57,499 nt of DNA from Gammaproteobacteria bacterium (GCA_026196045.1 JAPHRJ010000013.1:1-57499); one strand, 5' to 3'; shown: positions 1 through 8,793, counted from the first letter of the stretch. Translations and numbers: made by a program. The notes: generated by a model from the letters alone, not told the origin.

Positions 1-37
1 CTCAACGAAGGATGACTGGCGGGCCTGGGGGCGCACA

Positions 38-973
38 TCACAATTCCAGCCCCCATCCGGCCACTGCAGCCTTCTTCTTGGCTACCTTCTTCCTGGCCAC
101 TTTTTTCTTAGCTACCTTCTTCTTGGCGGCCTTTTTCTTCGAAGCTGGTTTTTTCGCTACTTTTTTCTTACTCGTTTTTTTCTTGCTGGCCGACTTTTTA
201 GCTGTTTTCTTTTTCGCGGCCTTTTTCTTACTGGCTGCTTTTTTCTTAGCTGCGGCTTTCTTTTTCACGACTTTCTTCTCAGCCGGCTTTTCTTCTGCAG
301 CGACTTCAATGGCGGGTTCTTTGCTGGGCAGACTATTGAGAATACGTTCAATCTGGCCAAAGATACCTTCGATCTCGCCCGTACCCTGGACAGTGCGTAA
401 TTTGCCCTGGCGACGATAGTATTCCACCAGTGGTGCCGTTTGTGCTTCATAAACACGCAAGCGGTTACCAATGGTTTCTTCGTTATCATCAGCTCGGTGA
501 GTCAGCTCACCACCGCATTTGTCGCAGACACCATCAATGCGAGGGGGTGAAGTATAAACATTAAACATCTGGCCACAGGAGCCACAGGTACGGCGACCGG
601 TCAAACGCTGCATGAGAATATTGAATTCTACATCAATCAGTAAACCCAGTTGCAGGGGACGACCCAGATCTTCGAGCATGCTGTCCAGTGCTTCTGACTG
701 AGGAATATTGCGTGGGAAACCATCGAGGATAAAACCTTTGTCCGTATCTGGACTGGACAGGCGTTCACGAATCATACCCAGAACAATATCATCAGAAACC
801 AGCTGTCCCGCATTCATCGCCTGTTTGGCTTGCAACCCCAGCGCAGTACCGGCTGCAACAGCTTCCCTTAATAGATCCCCGGTTGAAATCTGGGGAATCC
901 CATATTTTTCAACTAACAGTTTGGCCTGTGTACCCTTGCCGCCGCCTGGCGCACCGATTAAAACGATTCTCAT
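38..973 (-). CDS. adk: Adenylate kinase with a lysine/alanine-rich C-terminal tail
   Basis: Interconverts ATP + AMP and 2 ADP in the cytoplasm. The core (residues 1-213) opens with the P-loop GAPGGGKGTQ, followed by the AMP-binding STGDLLR and DGFPRN motifs. The LID carries four cysteines (CGSC near 130-133 and CDKC near 150-153), the zinc-binding form, which E. coli Adk lacks. After residue 213 comes an acidic linker, then about 70 residues (about 233-303) of repeated KKKAAKKK/KKVAKK units resembling the C-terminal domain of histone H1 or AlgP, ending GWGLEL. The usual length is about 215 residues; this is 311. The start is the ATG before RIVLIG. A longer in-frame start at 1021 would add 16 residues that do not fit the family. 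The tail is a real extension of the same frame, not a neighbouring gene. Confidence 0.95.
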   Translation of the reverse strand: MRIVLIGAPGGGKGTQAKLLVEKYGIPQISTGDLLREAVAAGTALGLQAKQAMNAGQLVSDDIVLGMIRERLSSPDTDKGFILDGFPRNIPQSEALDSMLEDLGRPLQLGLLIDVEFNILMQRLTGRRTCGSCGQMFNVYTSPPRIDGVCDKCGGELTHRADDNEETIGNRLRVYEAQTAPLVEYYRRQGKLRTVQGTGEIEGIFGQIERILNSLPSKEPAIEVAAEEKPAEKKVVKKKAAAKKKAASKKKAAKKKTAKKSASKKKTSKKKVAKKPASKKKAAKKKVAKKKVARKKVAKKKAAVAGWGLEL

Positions 974-1415
974 TGTTAATATACTCCGTAGCCTTGTTTC
1001 AATTTTGTTTGGTTTTTGCACTGTCTATACAGACCGTGAAATGCATGCTGCTTTTTAGTCCCTGCCCTGAATATTTCGGACAATTTTAGAAAAACATGAG
1101 ACAGAATTCACTTGAACAGTACCATGATGAATATCAATTTTCAGGGATTAACGATCCCACCCACTGCAATACCTGAAACCAATATTAGCACTTATATCCA
1201 GACACCACCGAATGCATAAAAAACTAATCCCTGTGACCGGATAAATCAATCTAACACTTCCGTATTCGGCAGAAAATACCCTGAGCATTTGACGCTTATC
1301 AAACATGAGTCACTCTAAGCAATATTTCCGGCTTTACAGGCCATACTGACATTTCTGTTTACTCGGTTCGCTGGTAGAATAGCCGCCTGTTTACAACCAC
1401 AGAGAAGGAAGCCGC
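974..1415. other. Gene-free spacer between adk and ppa
   Basis: About 440 bases with no supportable gene. The short frames here lack ribosome-binding sites and recognisable products. It must hold the divergent promoters for adk and ppa. A TAGAAT hexamer at 1375-1380 could be a -10 element for ppa, but no convincing -35 sits at the right distance. Confidence 0.4.
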
Positions 1416-1964
1416 ATGAATCTGGATAGAGTCAGTTCTGGTAAAAATCTACCCCTTGATATCAACGTGATCATCGAAATCCCGTCGCATAGTGATCCGG
1501 TCAAATACGAAGTCGATAAGGAAACCGGAGCCATGTTTGTGGATCGCTTCATGAATACTGCCATGCACTATCCCTGTAATTACGGCTATATCCCACATAC
1601 CCTGTCTGATGACGGCGATCCCGTGGACGTTCTCGTGGTCACCCCAATTCCTTTAATTAGTGGCTCGGTGATCCGCTGCCGTCCTATCGGCATGTTGAAA
1701 ATGTCCGATGAAGCCGGCGAAGATGCCAAGCTGTTGGCCGTTCCCGTTGATAAGCTCTGCAAACTCTACAAAAACGTTAAGTCCACAGCTGACATGCCTG
1801 CCATGCTGCTCGATCAAATTGCGCACTTTTTTGAGCACTACAAAGACCTGGAAGATGGCAAATGGGTTAAAGTCGAAGGCTGGACGGATAGTAAAGAAGC
1901 ACACAAGGAAATTCTTGATTCCATCGAGCGATTCCAGAATGCTCCAGAAAAACCCTGTTTCTGA
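1416..1964 (+). CDS. ppa: Inorganic pyrophosphatase (family I)
   Basis: Hydrolyses pyrophosphate to phosphate, pulling biosynthetic reactions forward in the cytoplasm. The 182 residues match the usual bacterial family I length (about 175). Family residues are visible: KYEVDKETG near the N-terminus, YPCNYGYIP, and the metal-binding signature [10 protein letters not shown]. An AGAAGGAAG ribosome site lies just before the ATG. The phosphoesterase gene follows after 23 bases on the same strand, so the two may be co-transcribed. Confidence 0.96.
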   Translation: MNLDRVSSGKNLPLDINVIIEIPSHSDPVKYEVDKETGAMFVDRFMNTAMHYPCNYGYIPHTLSDDGDPVDVLVVTPIPLISGSVIRCRPIGMLKMSDEAGEDAKLLAVPVDKLCKLYKNVKSTADMPAMLLDQIAHFFEHYKDLEDGKWVKVEGWTDSKEAHKEILDSIERFQNAPEKPCF

Positions 1965-1987
1965 TTTTTTAAGACCTGATTAATTTA

Positions 1988-2575
1988 ATGAAAATTTGTA
2001 TTGTTTCCGATAGCCACGATAACCGCTACCTGCTTGCTGCGGCTGTTAAAGATGCCAAAGCCCGTGGAGCCGAAGCTGTGCTGCATTGTGGTGATGTGGT
2101 CGCTCCAACTACGCTGCGTATCCTGAACCCCATCGGCCTGCCTGTGCATGTGATTCATGGCAATAACACCGGCGATCTCTACAATATGGCCGAGCTGTCT
2201 CATAACCCGGACAACGTGATTCATTACCACGGTCAGGACGCTGGACTTGAATTACACGGTAAACGTATTTTTATTGTGCACTACCCCCATTATGCCCGCG
2301 CCATGGGTGTCACCGGTGACTGGGATATTGTCTGCTGTGGCCATGACCACAAAGCTGAAATCGATAGCATCAGTAACATTAAACAATTCGAAACCCTGTT
2401 TATTAATCCCGGTACGGCAGGGGGTGTCGGTGCGACTCCGACTTATGCCATCGGCGATCTGGACACGATGGAATTTGAAATTATGGATGTACCGATTGAA
2501 GAGGATCTACTGATTAACCGTCAGCCGGTGACTACTCACCATGCTCCTCAGATCATTACGGTGAAAGAGGACTAA
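1988..2575 (+). CDS. YfcE/MJ0936-type metallophosphoesterase
   Basis: Predicted cytoplasmic metal-dependent phosphodiesterase of the calcineurin-like superfamily. Motifs in order are SDSHDN (residues 7-12), HCGDVV, GNNTGD, HYPHYA, GHDHK and NPGTAGG, which together form the dinuclear metal site. At 195 residues it is slightly longer than E. coli YfcE. The natural substrate is not evident from sequence. It follows ppa closely, which suggests co-transcription but not a specific role. Confidence 0.85.
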   Translation: MKICIVSDSHDNRYLLAAAVKDAKARGAEAVLHCGDVVAPTTLRILNPIGLPVHVIHGNNTGDLYNMAELSHNPDNVIHYHGQDAGLELHGKRIFIVHYPHYARAMGVTGDWDIVCCGHDHKAEIDSISNIKQFETLFINPGTAGGVGATPTYAIGDLDTMEFEIMDVPIEEDLLINRQPVTTHHAPQIITVKED

Positions 2576-2589
2576 CTATACTGTCCTGT

Positions 2590-3024
2590 TTAGCCCAGGG
2601 TATTCTTTTCCACCCAGCGTTCGCCGTCGCTTAAGGTTTCTTTTTTCCAGAATGGGGCTTTGGATTTGAGATCTTCCATCAGGTGGCGACAGGCATCAAA
2701 CGCCGCGGCACGATGGGCCGACCAGGCAGCAACTAACACAATCGGATCAGCCGGGTGAATTTCCCCCACTCGGTGAATGATCAAACTATCCAGTAGTTCC
2801 CAACGATCGATGGCCTCGGTACTGATTTTTTCCAGATATTTTTCGGTCATACCCGGATAGTATTCCAGCACCATGCTTTGCACGCTATCACCTTCATTAA
2901 AGTCACGCATGCTGCCAATAAAAGTCGCACAGGCACCATACTGACCATCAATATTTAACTCCGTTTGATAACGAGCCAGTTCCGCATAAGGCTCAAATCC
3001 TTTTTTACGAATCTCGACCTTCAC
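2590..3024 (-). CDS. moaE: Molybdopterin synthase catalytic subunit
   Basis: Large subunit of molybdopterin synthase, which transfers two sulfurs from MoaD thiocarboxylate to precursor Z/cPMP. It has 144 residues, typical of the family. Conserved stretches include HRVGEIHP, the VAAWSAHR helix and the lysine-rich APFWKKE segment with the catalytic lysines. The gene starts directly after moaD (start 3024, moaD stop at 3026-3028), so the two are translated from one transcript and form the heterotetramer together. Confidence 0.95.
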   Translation of the reverse strand: MKVEIRKKGFEPYAELARYQTELNIDGQYGACATFIGSMRDFNEGDSVQSMVLEYYPGMTEKYLEKISTEAIDRWELLDSLIIHRVGEIHPADPIVLVAAWSAHRAAAFDACRHLMEDLKSKAPFWKKETLSDGERWVEKNTLG

Positions 3025-3025
3025 T

Positions 3026-3259
3026 TTAGCCTCCGGTTACCGGCGGGAAAAAGGCCACTTCATCGCCATCTGCAACGACTGTATCGGCATCCACATATTC
3101 CATGTTGACGGCCATTAAGGTATTCACCGGCATCTCAGCACCATCGGTTGCCCTGGCCCAGGCTTCGCCCGCTGTCGTTACACTGTCCGCTTTCAGCTCA
3201 TCACTGTCTTTACCGACCTGTTCACGTAAACGGGCAAAAAATTTAATTGAAATACTCAT
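3026..3259 (-). CDS. moaD: Molybdopterin synthase sulfur-carrier subunit
   Basis: Small ubiquitin-fold sulfur carrier. Its C-terminal Gly-Gly (FFPPVTGG) is adenylated and thiocarboxylated before sulfur transfer to cPMP within MoaE. With the ATG at 3259 it has 77 residues, close to the usual 80. The longer frame upstream to 3304 would add residues not seen in the family. It lies immediately upstream of moaE and divergent from moaC, giving a compact moaC/moaD/moaE locus. Confidence 0.93.
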   Translation of the reverse strand: MSISIKFFARLREQVGKDSDELKADSVTTAGEAWARATDGAEMPVNTLMAVNMEYVDADTVVADGDEVAFFPPVTGG

Positions 3260-3359
3260 GGGTAAGGTTTCGGGTTTGCTCAATATCGACGAGCAGCCTA
3301 TCATGAAACCTGTTTATGACCAATCACCCCGGCAGGGGCCCAAAAATAAGGCAAACAGG

Positions 3360-3839
3360 ATGAGTGACTTCAGCCATTTTAATGAAGACGGTAATGCCCA
3401 TATGGTCGATGTCGGTCAAAAAGCGACCACCCGGCGTACGGCCATTACGGCTGGCTGGATCAGCATGGAGCCCGAAACCCTGAAATTGATCCAGTCCGGT
3501 GGTCACAAGAAAGGTGACGTACTGGGTATTGCTCGCATTGCCGGGATTATGGCGGCCAAGCGTACCTCGGATCTGGTCCCCTTATGTCACCCCTTGATGC
3601 TGACCCATGTCGATATTGATCTGCAGGTTGATAAAACCCACAACCGCGTTAACTGCCAGACCACCGTTGAAACCAGTGGTCAGACTGGTGTGGAAATGGA
3701 AGCCCTGACTGCAACCCAGATCGCGCTATTGACGATCTACGACATGTGCAAAGCGGTCGATCGCGGCATGGTCATGGGAGATGTGCGCTTACTGGAGAAA
3801 AAAGGCGGCAAGTCTGGTCACTGGCGACGTCCCGAGTAA
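3360..3839 (+). CDS. moaC: Cyclic pyranopterin monophosphate synthase
   Basis: Converts the MoaA product to cPMP in molybdenum cofactor synthesis. It has 159 residues, the standard length. Recognisable family stretches are [24 protein letters not shown] and the C-terminal GVEMEALTA...YDMCKAVDR. The frame is open far upstream, but the ATG before SDFSHFNE fits the family and has a purine-rich stretch before it. It is divergent from moaD-moaE across about 100 bases. No molybdenum-cofactor riboswitch is apparent in that gap. Confidence 0.95.
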   Translation: MSDFSHFNEDGNAHMVDVGQKATTRRTAITAGWISMEPETLKLIQSGGHKKGDVLGIARIAGIMAAKRTSDLVPLCHPLMLTHVDIDLQVDKTHNRVNCQTTVETSGQTGVEMEALTATQIALLTIYDMCKAVDRGMVMGDVRLLEKKGGKSGHWRRPE

Positions 3840-3845
3840 ATATCG

Positions 3846-4550
3846 TTGAACAGATCCAGTACCAGCCTGGTGTATCCTTTCCCTGCGCCACCGCCACAAT
3901 CCGAAGAAGAACTTTTAAATCGCGCCCAGTCTTTAGCCGGACTGAGTTTTGCGCAACTCGCCGAACTCTCCGGCCAGACCTTACCCGAGCAACCCCAGGC
4001 GGCCAAAGGCTGGAGCGGGCAATTGCTGGAAGGCTTTCTCGGTGCCACGGCTTCGTCCCTGCCCGAACCGGACTTTCAACAAATTGGTGTGGAACTCAAA
4101 ACTCTGCCAATTAATAAAGCTGGCCAACCCTGTGAATCGACCTACGTTTGTACCGTGCCCCTGCAGGACAACCTGCATTTGCAATGGCAGACGTCCTGGG
4201 TACGCAACAAACTCAAACGTGTACTCTGGCTGCCTGTAGAGGGAGATCGTGATATTCCCTACGCCCAACGCCAGGTCGGCATGGCCATGCTCTGGAGTCC
4301 AACTCCGGAACAGGAACAATTGCTGAAACAGGACTGGGAAGAACTAATGGATATGGTATGCCTGGGACGGCTGGATGAAATTTCAGCGCGGCATGGTGAG
4401 GTACTACAGATACGACCCAAGGCCGCCCACTCTCGTATTCTCAGTCAAACCCGAAATAACGATGGCAGCCCAGGACAAACCCTGCCCCGTGGCTTTTACC
4501 TGCGCAGCCAGTTTACCCGCCAGATCCTGCAACAGCATTACGCTTTATAA
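3846..4550 (+). CDS. mutH: DNA mismatch repair endonuclease MutH
   Basis: Nicks the unmethylated strand at hemimethylated GATC sites during methyl-directed mismatch repair with MutS and MutL. The 234 residues contain KGWSGQLLEGFLGA, with the first catalytic acidic residue, then DF followed by ELKT, which together make the D-(X)n-E-X-K nuclease centre. The assigned start is TTG, six bases after the moaC stop; a GTG at 3870 is an alternative. MutH presence implies Dam methylation and supports a gammaproteobacterial origin. It converges on the next gene with only four bases between them. Confidence 0.93.
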   Translation: MNRSSTSLVYPFPAPPPQSEEELLNRAQSLAGLSFAQLAELSGQTLPEQPQAAKGWSGQLLEGFLGATASSLPEPDFQQIGVELKTLPINKAGQPCESTYVCTVPLQDNLHLQWQTSWVRNKLKRVLWLPVEGDRDIPYAQRQVGMAMLWSPTPEQEQLLKQDWEELMDMVCLGRLDEISARHGEVLQIRPKAAHSRILSQTRNNDGSPGQTLPRGFYLRSQFTRQILQQHYAL

Positions 4551-4554
4551 ATCA

Positions 4555-5058
4555 CTACCGAATTTCATCAATCCGATATTTCTTGGATAGTATGGTTGGC
4601 TTGATTACCGCATAACCTTTTTGTTGCCAGTAGGCGAGTTCCGTTATCGCAGATGGCACCACATCAATAAAGTCCTGAAAGTCCTCAACTGTGTAGTCAA
4701 AATCTTTTGCTGCCAGACCACACACTTTGAACTGCACACCAAACTCAGTGTAATAACGCATCCGGTCTACGGCGGTTTTATATTTTTCATAATTCTTTTT
4801 GACAACAGTGACTATCTCGGTGCCGTGAATAACGACAATGATGTCCATTTCATCGATTGAATATTCATAGGGTGCTTCCATGACTGGATTGATCAATGAA
4901 CGCATCCAGTGCAAAGCAGAATTGATCCCTTCGGGCTCATCAAGGTATAGATCGAAAACTACCCGAGGGACTTCATAAGGAGTCTCGACATAACGAGCAC
5001 CTTCGGCAAATACAATAAAAGGGAAGAGTAATAATAGGCCAAATAGAGTGTTTTTCAT
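4555..5058 (-). CDS. Exported DsrE/DsrF-like family protein
   Basis: Small periplasmic protein with a signal peptide (KNTLFGLLLLFPFIVFA) and a domain of the DsrE/F/TusD fold: VVFDLYLDEPE, then IIVVIHGTEI, the YTEFGVQFKVCGLA segment with one conserved-position cysteine, and the VPSAITELAYWQQKGYAVI end. This is typical of stand-alone exported DsrE-like proteins, whose substrate is unknown. A GGAGGT ribosome site sits just before tandem ATG codons at 5061 and 5058; the second gives better spacing. The frame is open to 5070. Sulfur-related function is an inference from the fold only. Confidence 0.72.
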   Translation of the reverse strand: MKNTLFGLLLLFPFIVFAEGARYVETPYEVPRVVFDLYLDEPEGINSALHWMRSLINPVMEAPYEYSIDEMDIIVVIHGTEIVTVVKKNYEKYKTAVDRMRYYTEFGVQFKVCGLAAKDFDYTVEDFQDFIDVVPSAITELAYWQQKGYAVIKPTILSKKYRIDEIR

Positions 5059-5205
5059 CATGACCTCCATGGTTTCATGCGGTTACCTAAAGTATAGGAT
5101 TGCAGTCAACAATATGATAGATACAGCGGTTATCATGGGGGTATAAGACCTTGTAAATAATAACTAATTATCTACGACGCCAATATTTATGCACGCTGAA
5201 TTAAT

Positions 5206-5233
5206 TAAAGTTTAAGTCCTCTCAGGCCGCTTA
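5206..5233 (+). promoter_or_regulatory. Sigma-28 (FliA)-like promoter
   Basis: TAAAGTTT at 5206-5213, a 12-base spacer, then GCCGCTTA at 5226-5233. The FliA consensus is TAAAGTTT-N11-GCCGATAA, so the -35 is perfect and the -10 matches 6 of 8 with one extra spacer base. It lies 57 bases upstream of the HDOD-GAF start. Confidence 0.5.
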
Positions 5234-5290
5234 TATTCTTAATATACGTAAACTTTTATTTATTCAATAACAACACAAGATGTACGATTT

Positions 5291-6721
5291 ATGGCTAATG
5301 AACTTGAAACCTGGGTCAGACGTATTAGTGAGCAGGAAATCCCTATTTTCAAATACACGGCCACCGCCATCAGCAAGAGTGTGGAAAGTGATGACACCTC
5401 CACCGCACAACTGGCACAGATCATTCTGCGTGATACCAGCTTAACCGCAAAAATTTTACGCCTGTCCAATAGCGTTCTCTATAATCCAGGCAGTACGCCA
5501 ATCAGTACGATCAGCCGAGCCATTCTCTATCTTGGTTTTGATATGGTTCGAGGCATTAGCATGTCGATGGCTGTGATTGATGCGATATTAAAATCCCGCT
5601 CACGCGAATATGTTAAAAAGCTCATGGCTAAATCTTTTCACGGTGCCACACTGGCTCGTGAGATGGCAAATAAACGAGGCGATGATGCTACGGAAGAAGT
5701 CTTTATCGCCGCCCTGCTTTATAACATTGGCGAAATGGCCTTCTGGTGTATTGCGGAAGATAAAGGCGAAGAGATTCTCAGTTTGGTTAATGAACAAGGT
5801 TATTCTCCGGTTAATGCTCAAAAAGAAATTCTGGGATTCAGTTTTGATCAACTCACCGTTGGCCTTACGCGCGACTGGCACATGTGTGATCTATTGCACA
5901 GCACGATTAATAACCCAAAGTTAGGAAACCCTCGTATACAGGAAATTCACCTCAGTAAAGAACTGGCAAACTCAGCAACCCTTAACTGGGACAATGCTAA
6001 ATGCGAAGATGCTATCCATCAAATTGCCAGCTATTTAGACATTAAAGATTCGCAGGCCCGTACACTGGTTCGTGAGAATGCCGAAGAAGTGGCAGAGATC
6101 GCACGTCAATATGGTGCTGCCGAGATTATTAATTACCTTCCTATCCCGCACAAGAATATACAGTTTGATGCGGATGAGCTAAACATTGTTGATAAATATC
6201 CTAAACCCGATCCTTTACTCCAGCTAAACATCCTGAAAGATCTTTCCAGCACGCTGGAAACTAAACCAACCCCAAATATGATTCTTGAAATTATCCTGGA
6301 AGGACTTCATCGTGGTATTGGACTAGATCGTTGTGTATTTGCATTGCTCACACCAGACAAGACCTTGCTCAAAAGTAAATTCAGTGTTGGGCAAAACACT
6401 GAAATACTGGATAGTAAATTTCAATTTGATATGCGTATCAACCATATTTTTTCAAATGCGATCAAGACAGGCTTACCCGCCTGGGTTAAGAATACACACA
6501 AGGGGCAGTACGCTGAACTCATTGATGAGAATATGAGAAGAATTTTTACTACCGAGGCTTTTTTTGTTTATCCGCTTAGTTTAAATCGTAAACCCATTGG
6601 CCTGTTTTATGCCGACCGTCAACCCAGTCAACGCGCGCTAGATGTCGAAATGTATTCCAGTTTTAAACACTTTGCTCAACAGGCCTGTATGGCGATGGAA
6701 CATATCACACCCAGAAAATAA
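5291..6721 (+). CDS. HDOD domain protein with C-terminal GAF domain
   Basis: Predicted cytoplasmic signalling protein of 476 residues. Residues about 15-220 form an HDOD domain (LAQIILRDTSLTAKILRLSN, the HGATLAREMA helix, and IAALLYNIGEMAFW, where the catalytic His-Asp of true HD phosphohydrolases is absent). Residues about 320-470 look like a GAF domain (LEIILEGLHRGIGLDRCVFALL, then PIGLFYADR). HDOD proteins generally act as regulators, often of motility, chemotaxis and c-di-GMP responses. The upstream region carries a sigma-28-like promoter, which would put it in the motility regulon. Ligand and partner are not readable from sequence. Confidence 0.82.
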   Translation: MANELETWVRRISEQEIPIFKYTATAISKSVESDDTSTAQLAQIILRDTSLTAKILRLSNSVLYNPGSTPISTISRAILYLGFDMVRGISMSMAVIDAILKSRSREYVKKLMAKSFHGATLAREMANKRGDDATEEVFIAALLYNIGEMAFWCIAEDKGEEILSLVNEQGYSPVNAQKEILGFSFDQLTVGLTRDWHMCDLLHSTINNPKLGNPRIQEIHLSKELANSATLNWDNAKCEDAIHQIASYLDIKDSQARTLVRENAEEVAEIARQYGAAEIINYLPIPHKNIQFDADELNIVDKYPKPDPLLQLNILKDLSSTLETKPTPNMILEIILEGLHRGIGLDRCVFALLTPDKTLLKSKFSVGQNTEILDSKFQFDMRINHIFSNAIKTGLPAWVKNTHKGQYAELIDENMRRIFTTEAFFVYPLSLNRKPIGLFYADRQPSQRALDVEMYSSFKHFAQQACMAMEHITPRK

Positions 6722-6726
6722 ACCTG

Positions 6727-6899
6727 CTAAATAGGCGTTGCAAATACCAGATCACTTATGAATTTCCACGTTCGTGGTGAGCCCTGTCGAACCATGAGCG
6801 TGGAAATGCTATGAATAGCGCTTAATCGGCCTGTCCTTCGACAAGCTCAGGACGAACGGTAATACCTGAAGTGATCTGGTATTTGCAACAGCTATTTAG
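6727..6899. repeat. MITE-like element with 31-bp terminal inverted repeats
   Basis: Arms at 6727-6757 and 6869-6899 are inverted copies of 31 bases with two mismatches; the inner 21 bases (GTTGCAAATACCAGATCACTT) match perfectly. The 111-base interior holds two smaller hairpins: TTTCCACG/CGTGGAAA around 6763-6810, and GTCCT/AGGAC around a TTCGACAAGCTC loop. The latter is a REP-like sequence common in Proteobacteria. There is no coding capacity. It fills almost exactly the gap between two convergent genes and could terminate transcription both ways. Confidence 0.8.
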
Positions 6900-6911
6900 C
6901 TATTATCGCAA

Positions 6912-7526
6912 TCAATGACCTGCTGCATAGGTATTCAGGAACATCTCAACTGACGAATTAATAATTTCCTGCTGCTCCTTTTTTTTAGGAACCGTGCTGT
7001 AACCATATAACTGTGGCCACAGGGCAAAGGCTTCAATTAACGCTAAAAACTGTTTACCTGCTCTTACGGGATCTGTCACAGAAAGTCGTCCATCCTTTGT
7101 CGCTTCCTTGATCCACTTAACCACACCAATGCCACTTTCCTGGAAGTCATCAACATTGGTTTTAGTGAGTTCAGGGGAAGTGAGTGTTTCTGCCGTGATC
7201 ATTTTCAAGGTATTAAGAAATTCATCAGAAATTAACAGGGCCATTTCCTGTTCTGCAATGGCATGCAACTGAGTTTGTAATGGTATATCTGAATGATAAG
7301 CGTGTTCCGAAACCTGCATGATCCGATCACACAATTTTTGAGTGATAACCTGAAACAGGACTTCCTTACTCTGAAAATGGTTATAAACCGTGCGCTTGGA
7401 AACCTGGGCCGTGGCCGCAATACGATCCATGCTGGTTGCCCTGAATCCGTTATCTAAAAATTCCTGTAACGCTGCTTCAAGAATATCTTCCCGTTTCAGC
7501 TCGGTCAGCTTTTTTTCTGCATTCAT
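6912..7526 (-). CDS. TetR/AcrR-family transcriptional repressor
   Basis: Predicted local regulator of the adjacent efflux genes. The N-terminal helix-turn-helix spans about residues 14-60 (EAALQEFLDNGF, RATSMDRIAATAQVSKRTVY, then NHFQSKEVLF). The remaining 140 residues form the ligand-binding and dimerisation domain, resembling AefR-like TetR C-terminal domains. It is divergent from the membrane-fusion gene across 166 bases containing a strong palindrome at 7561-7586. The inducer is unknown but is probably a substrate of the pump. Confidence 0.9.
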   Translation of the reverse strand: MNAEKKLTELKREDILEAALQEFLDNGFRATSMDRIAATAQVSKRTVYNHFQSKEVLFQVITQKLCDRIMQVSEHAYHSDIPLQTQLHAIAEQEMALLISDEFLNTLKMITAETLTSPELTKTNVDDFQESGIGVVKWIKEATKDGRLSVTDPVRAGKQFLALIEAFALWPQLYGYSTVPKKKEQQEIINSSVEMFLNTYAAGH

Positions 7527-7560
7527 AAGTCTAGATAAAACCGCATATGAGTATGGTGAT

Positions 7561-7586
7561 AAAAGTACACTGAACAGTTTACTTTT
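7561..7586. promoter_or_regulatory. Probable TetR-family operator
   Basis: A 26-base palindrome with one mismatched pair and an AA centre: half sites AAAAGTACACTG and CAGTTTACTTTT. It lies 35 bases upstream of the repressor start and 106 bases upstream of the membrane-fusion gene, so it could control both. Size and symmetry suit a TetR-family dimer pair. Confidence 0.65.
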
Positions 7587-7692
7587 TCAATAGCCAATAT
7601 TAAACTAGCTCTCCACTTACTCTTGCAAGGATGCAGATCTATCGATCCACGTCTGACCCAGGACTATTGATAAAAGCAATCAGGACCATCTT

Positions 7693-8790
7693 ATGCTCAA
7701 ACGTACTCTTATTTTTATTTCCATACTTCTAGCGGTGATAGCCGGTCTGGGAATGATCAAATACCAGCAAATACAGGAGAGTATGGCGATGATGGCCGCC
7801 GGTGCACCACCTCCTACCAGCGTTGAGGTCAGCACGGCACACTTTGCACAATGGGCCCCCCACATCCCTGCTGTCGGTACACTAACCGCACACCAGGGGA
7901 TCGATGTCAGTAATGAGGTTGAAGGTATTGTAGAAAAAATTCATATTGCATCTGGTCAGCAGGTCAATGCGGGCGATCTGCTGGTGACCTTAAACGATGA
8001 TGTGGAACAGGCCAATCTCGCCAGCTTTAAGGCACAGGAAGAGCTTGCACAGATTTTATTTAAACGTTCAAAAAATATGTGGCAGAAAAAGACGATTTCA
8101 GAATCGGACTATGACAATGCCTACTCACTTTTAAAAGTTGCCCAGGCCAATGTAAAACAAACCCTGGCACAGATTGCTAAAAAATCAATCCGTGCTCCCT
8201 TCAGTGGTAAATTAGGTATAAGACACATCAGTACTGGCCAATATCTACCAACCGGCACCATGCTGGTTAGCCTCCAGGATCACAGCACACTCTATGCTGA
8301 CTTTTCCATCTCGGAAAAATACTTACCGCATATTATGGTGGGACTGGAAACCCGCTTCCAGGTTAGTGCTTACCCAGAACAAATTTTTGCAGGTCAGGTT
8401 CAGGCGATTGATGCCAAAGTTAATGAAGCTACTCGTAATATCAATGTACGAGCACTGTTGGAAAATCAGGATGGCCGATTACATCCCGGCATGTATGCTG
8501 ATATTAATTTAGTACTGGATCAACCGGCCGATCGTATTGTTGTTCCAGCCACCGCCATTGTATTCAGTTCCTTTGGCAGCGCACTGTTTGTCGTTGAAGA
8601 AAATGAAGAAGGCAATATGATTGCCCAGCGAATACAGATAACAACCGGTGAACATCGTGGTGATCTGGTTGCCGTACTCTCCGGCTTAAAGGGCGGGGAA
8701 AAAGTGGTACAGGCTGGTGTTAACAAGCTGGGTAACAATGTTCCCGTTACCATCACTAAACAAAAACGACTTCGTGATGGACAGGAATAA
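7693..8790 (+). CDS. RND efflux periplasmic adaptor (membrane fusion protein)
   Basis: HlyD/AcrA-type adaptor that links the inner-membrane RND pump to an outer-membrane channel. An N-terminal membrane anchor (residues 5-22) is followed by a lipoyl half-motif (VEGIVEKIHIASGQQVNAGDLLVTL), an alpha-helical hairpin (about 100-150), the second lipoyl half (IRAPFSGKLGIRHISTGQYL) and beta-barrel and membrane-proximal domains. At 365 residues it is typical of MexE/AcrA-like adaptors. It is followed by the pump gene after three bases. No outer-membrane factor gene is present nearby, so a shared TolC-like channel is likely. Confidence 0.92.
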   Translation: MLKRTLIFISILLAVIAGLGMIKYQQIQESMAMMAAGAPPPTSVEVSTAHFAQWAPHIPAVGTLTAHQGIDVSNEVEGIVEKIHIASGQQVNAGDLLVTLNDDVEQANLASFKAQEELAQILFKRSKNMWQKKTISESDYDNAYSLLKVAQANVKQTLAQIAKKSIRAPFSGKLGIRHISTGQYLPTGTMLVSLQDHSTLYADFSISEKYLPHIMVGLETRFQVSAYPEQIFAGQVQAIDAKVNEATRNINVRALLENQDGRLHPGMYADINLVLDQPADRIVVPATAIVFSSFGSALFVVEENEEGNMIAQRIQITTGEHRGDLVAVLSGLKGGEKVVQAGVNKLGNNVPVTITKQKRLRDGQE

Positions 8791-8793
8791 ATC

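Noticed and set aside
12-419. Plus-strand frame rich in phenylalanine repeats (FFLATFFLA)
   Set aside because: It is the antisense of the lysine-rich adk tail; AAG/AAA codons read backwards give Phe. No ribosome site.
3102-3359. N-terminal extension of moaC
   Set aside because: The open frame overlaps moaD on the other strand and is not part of the MoaC family; the ATG at 3360 fits.
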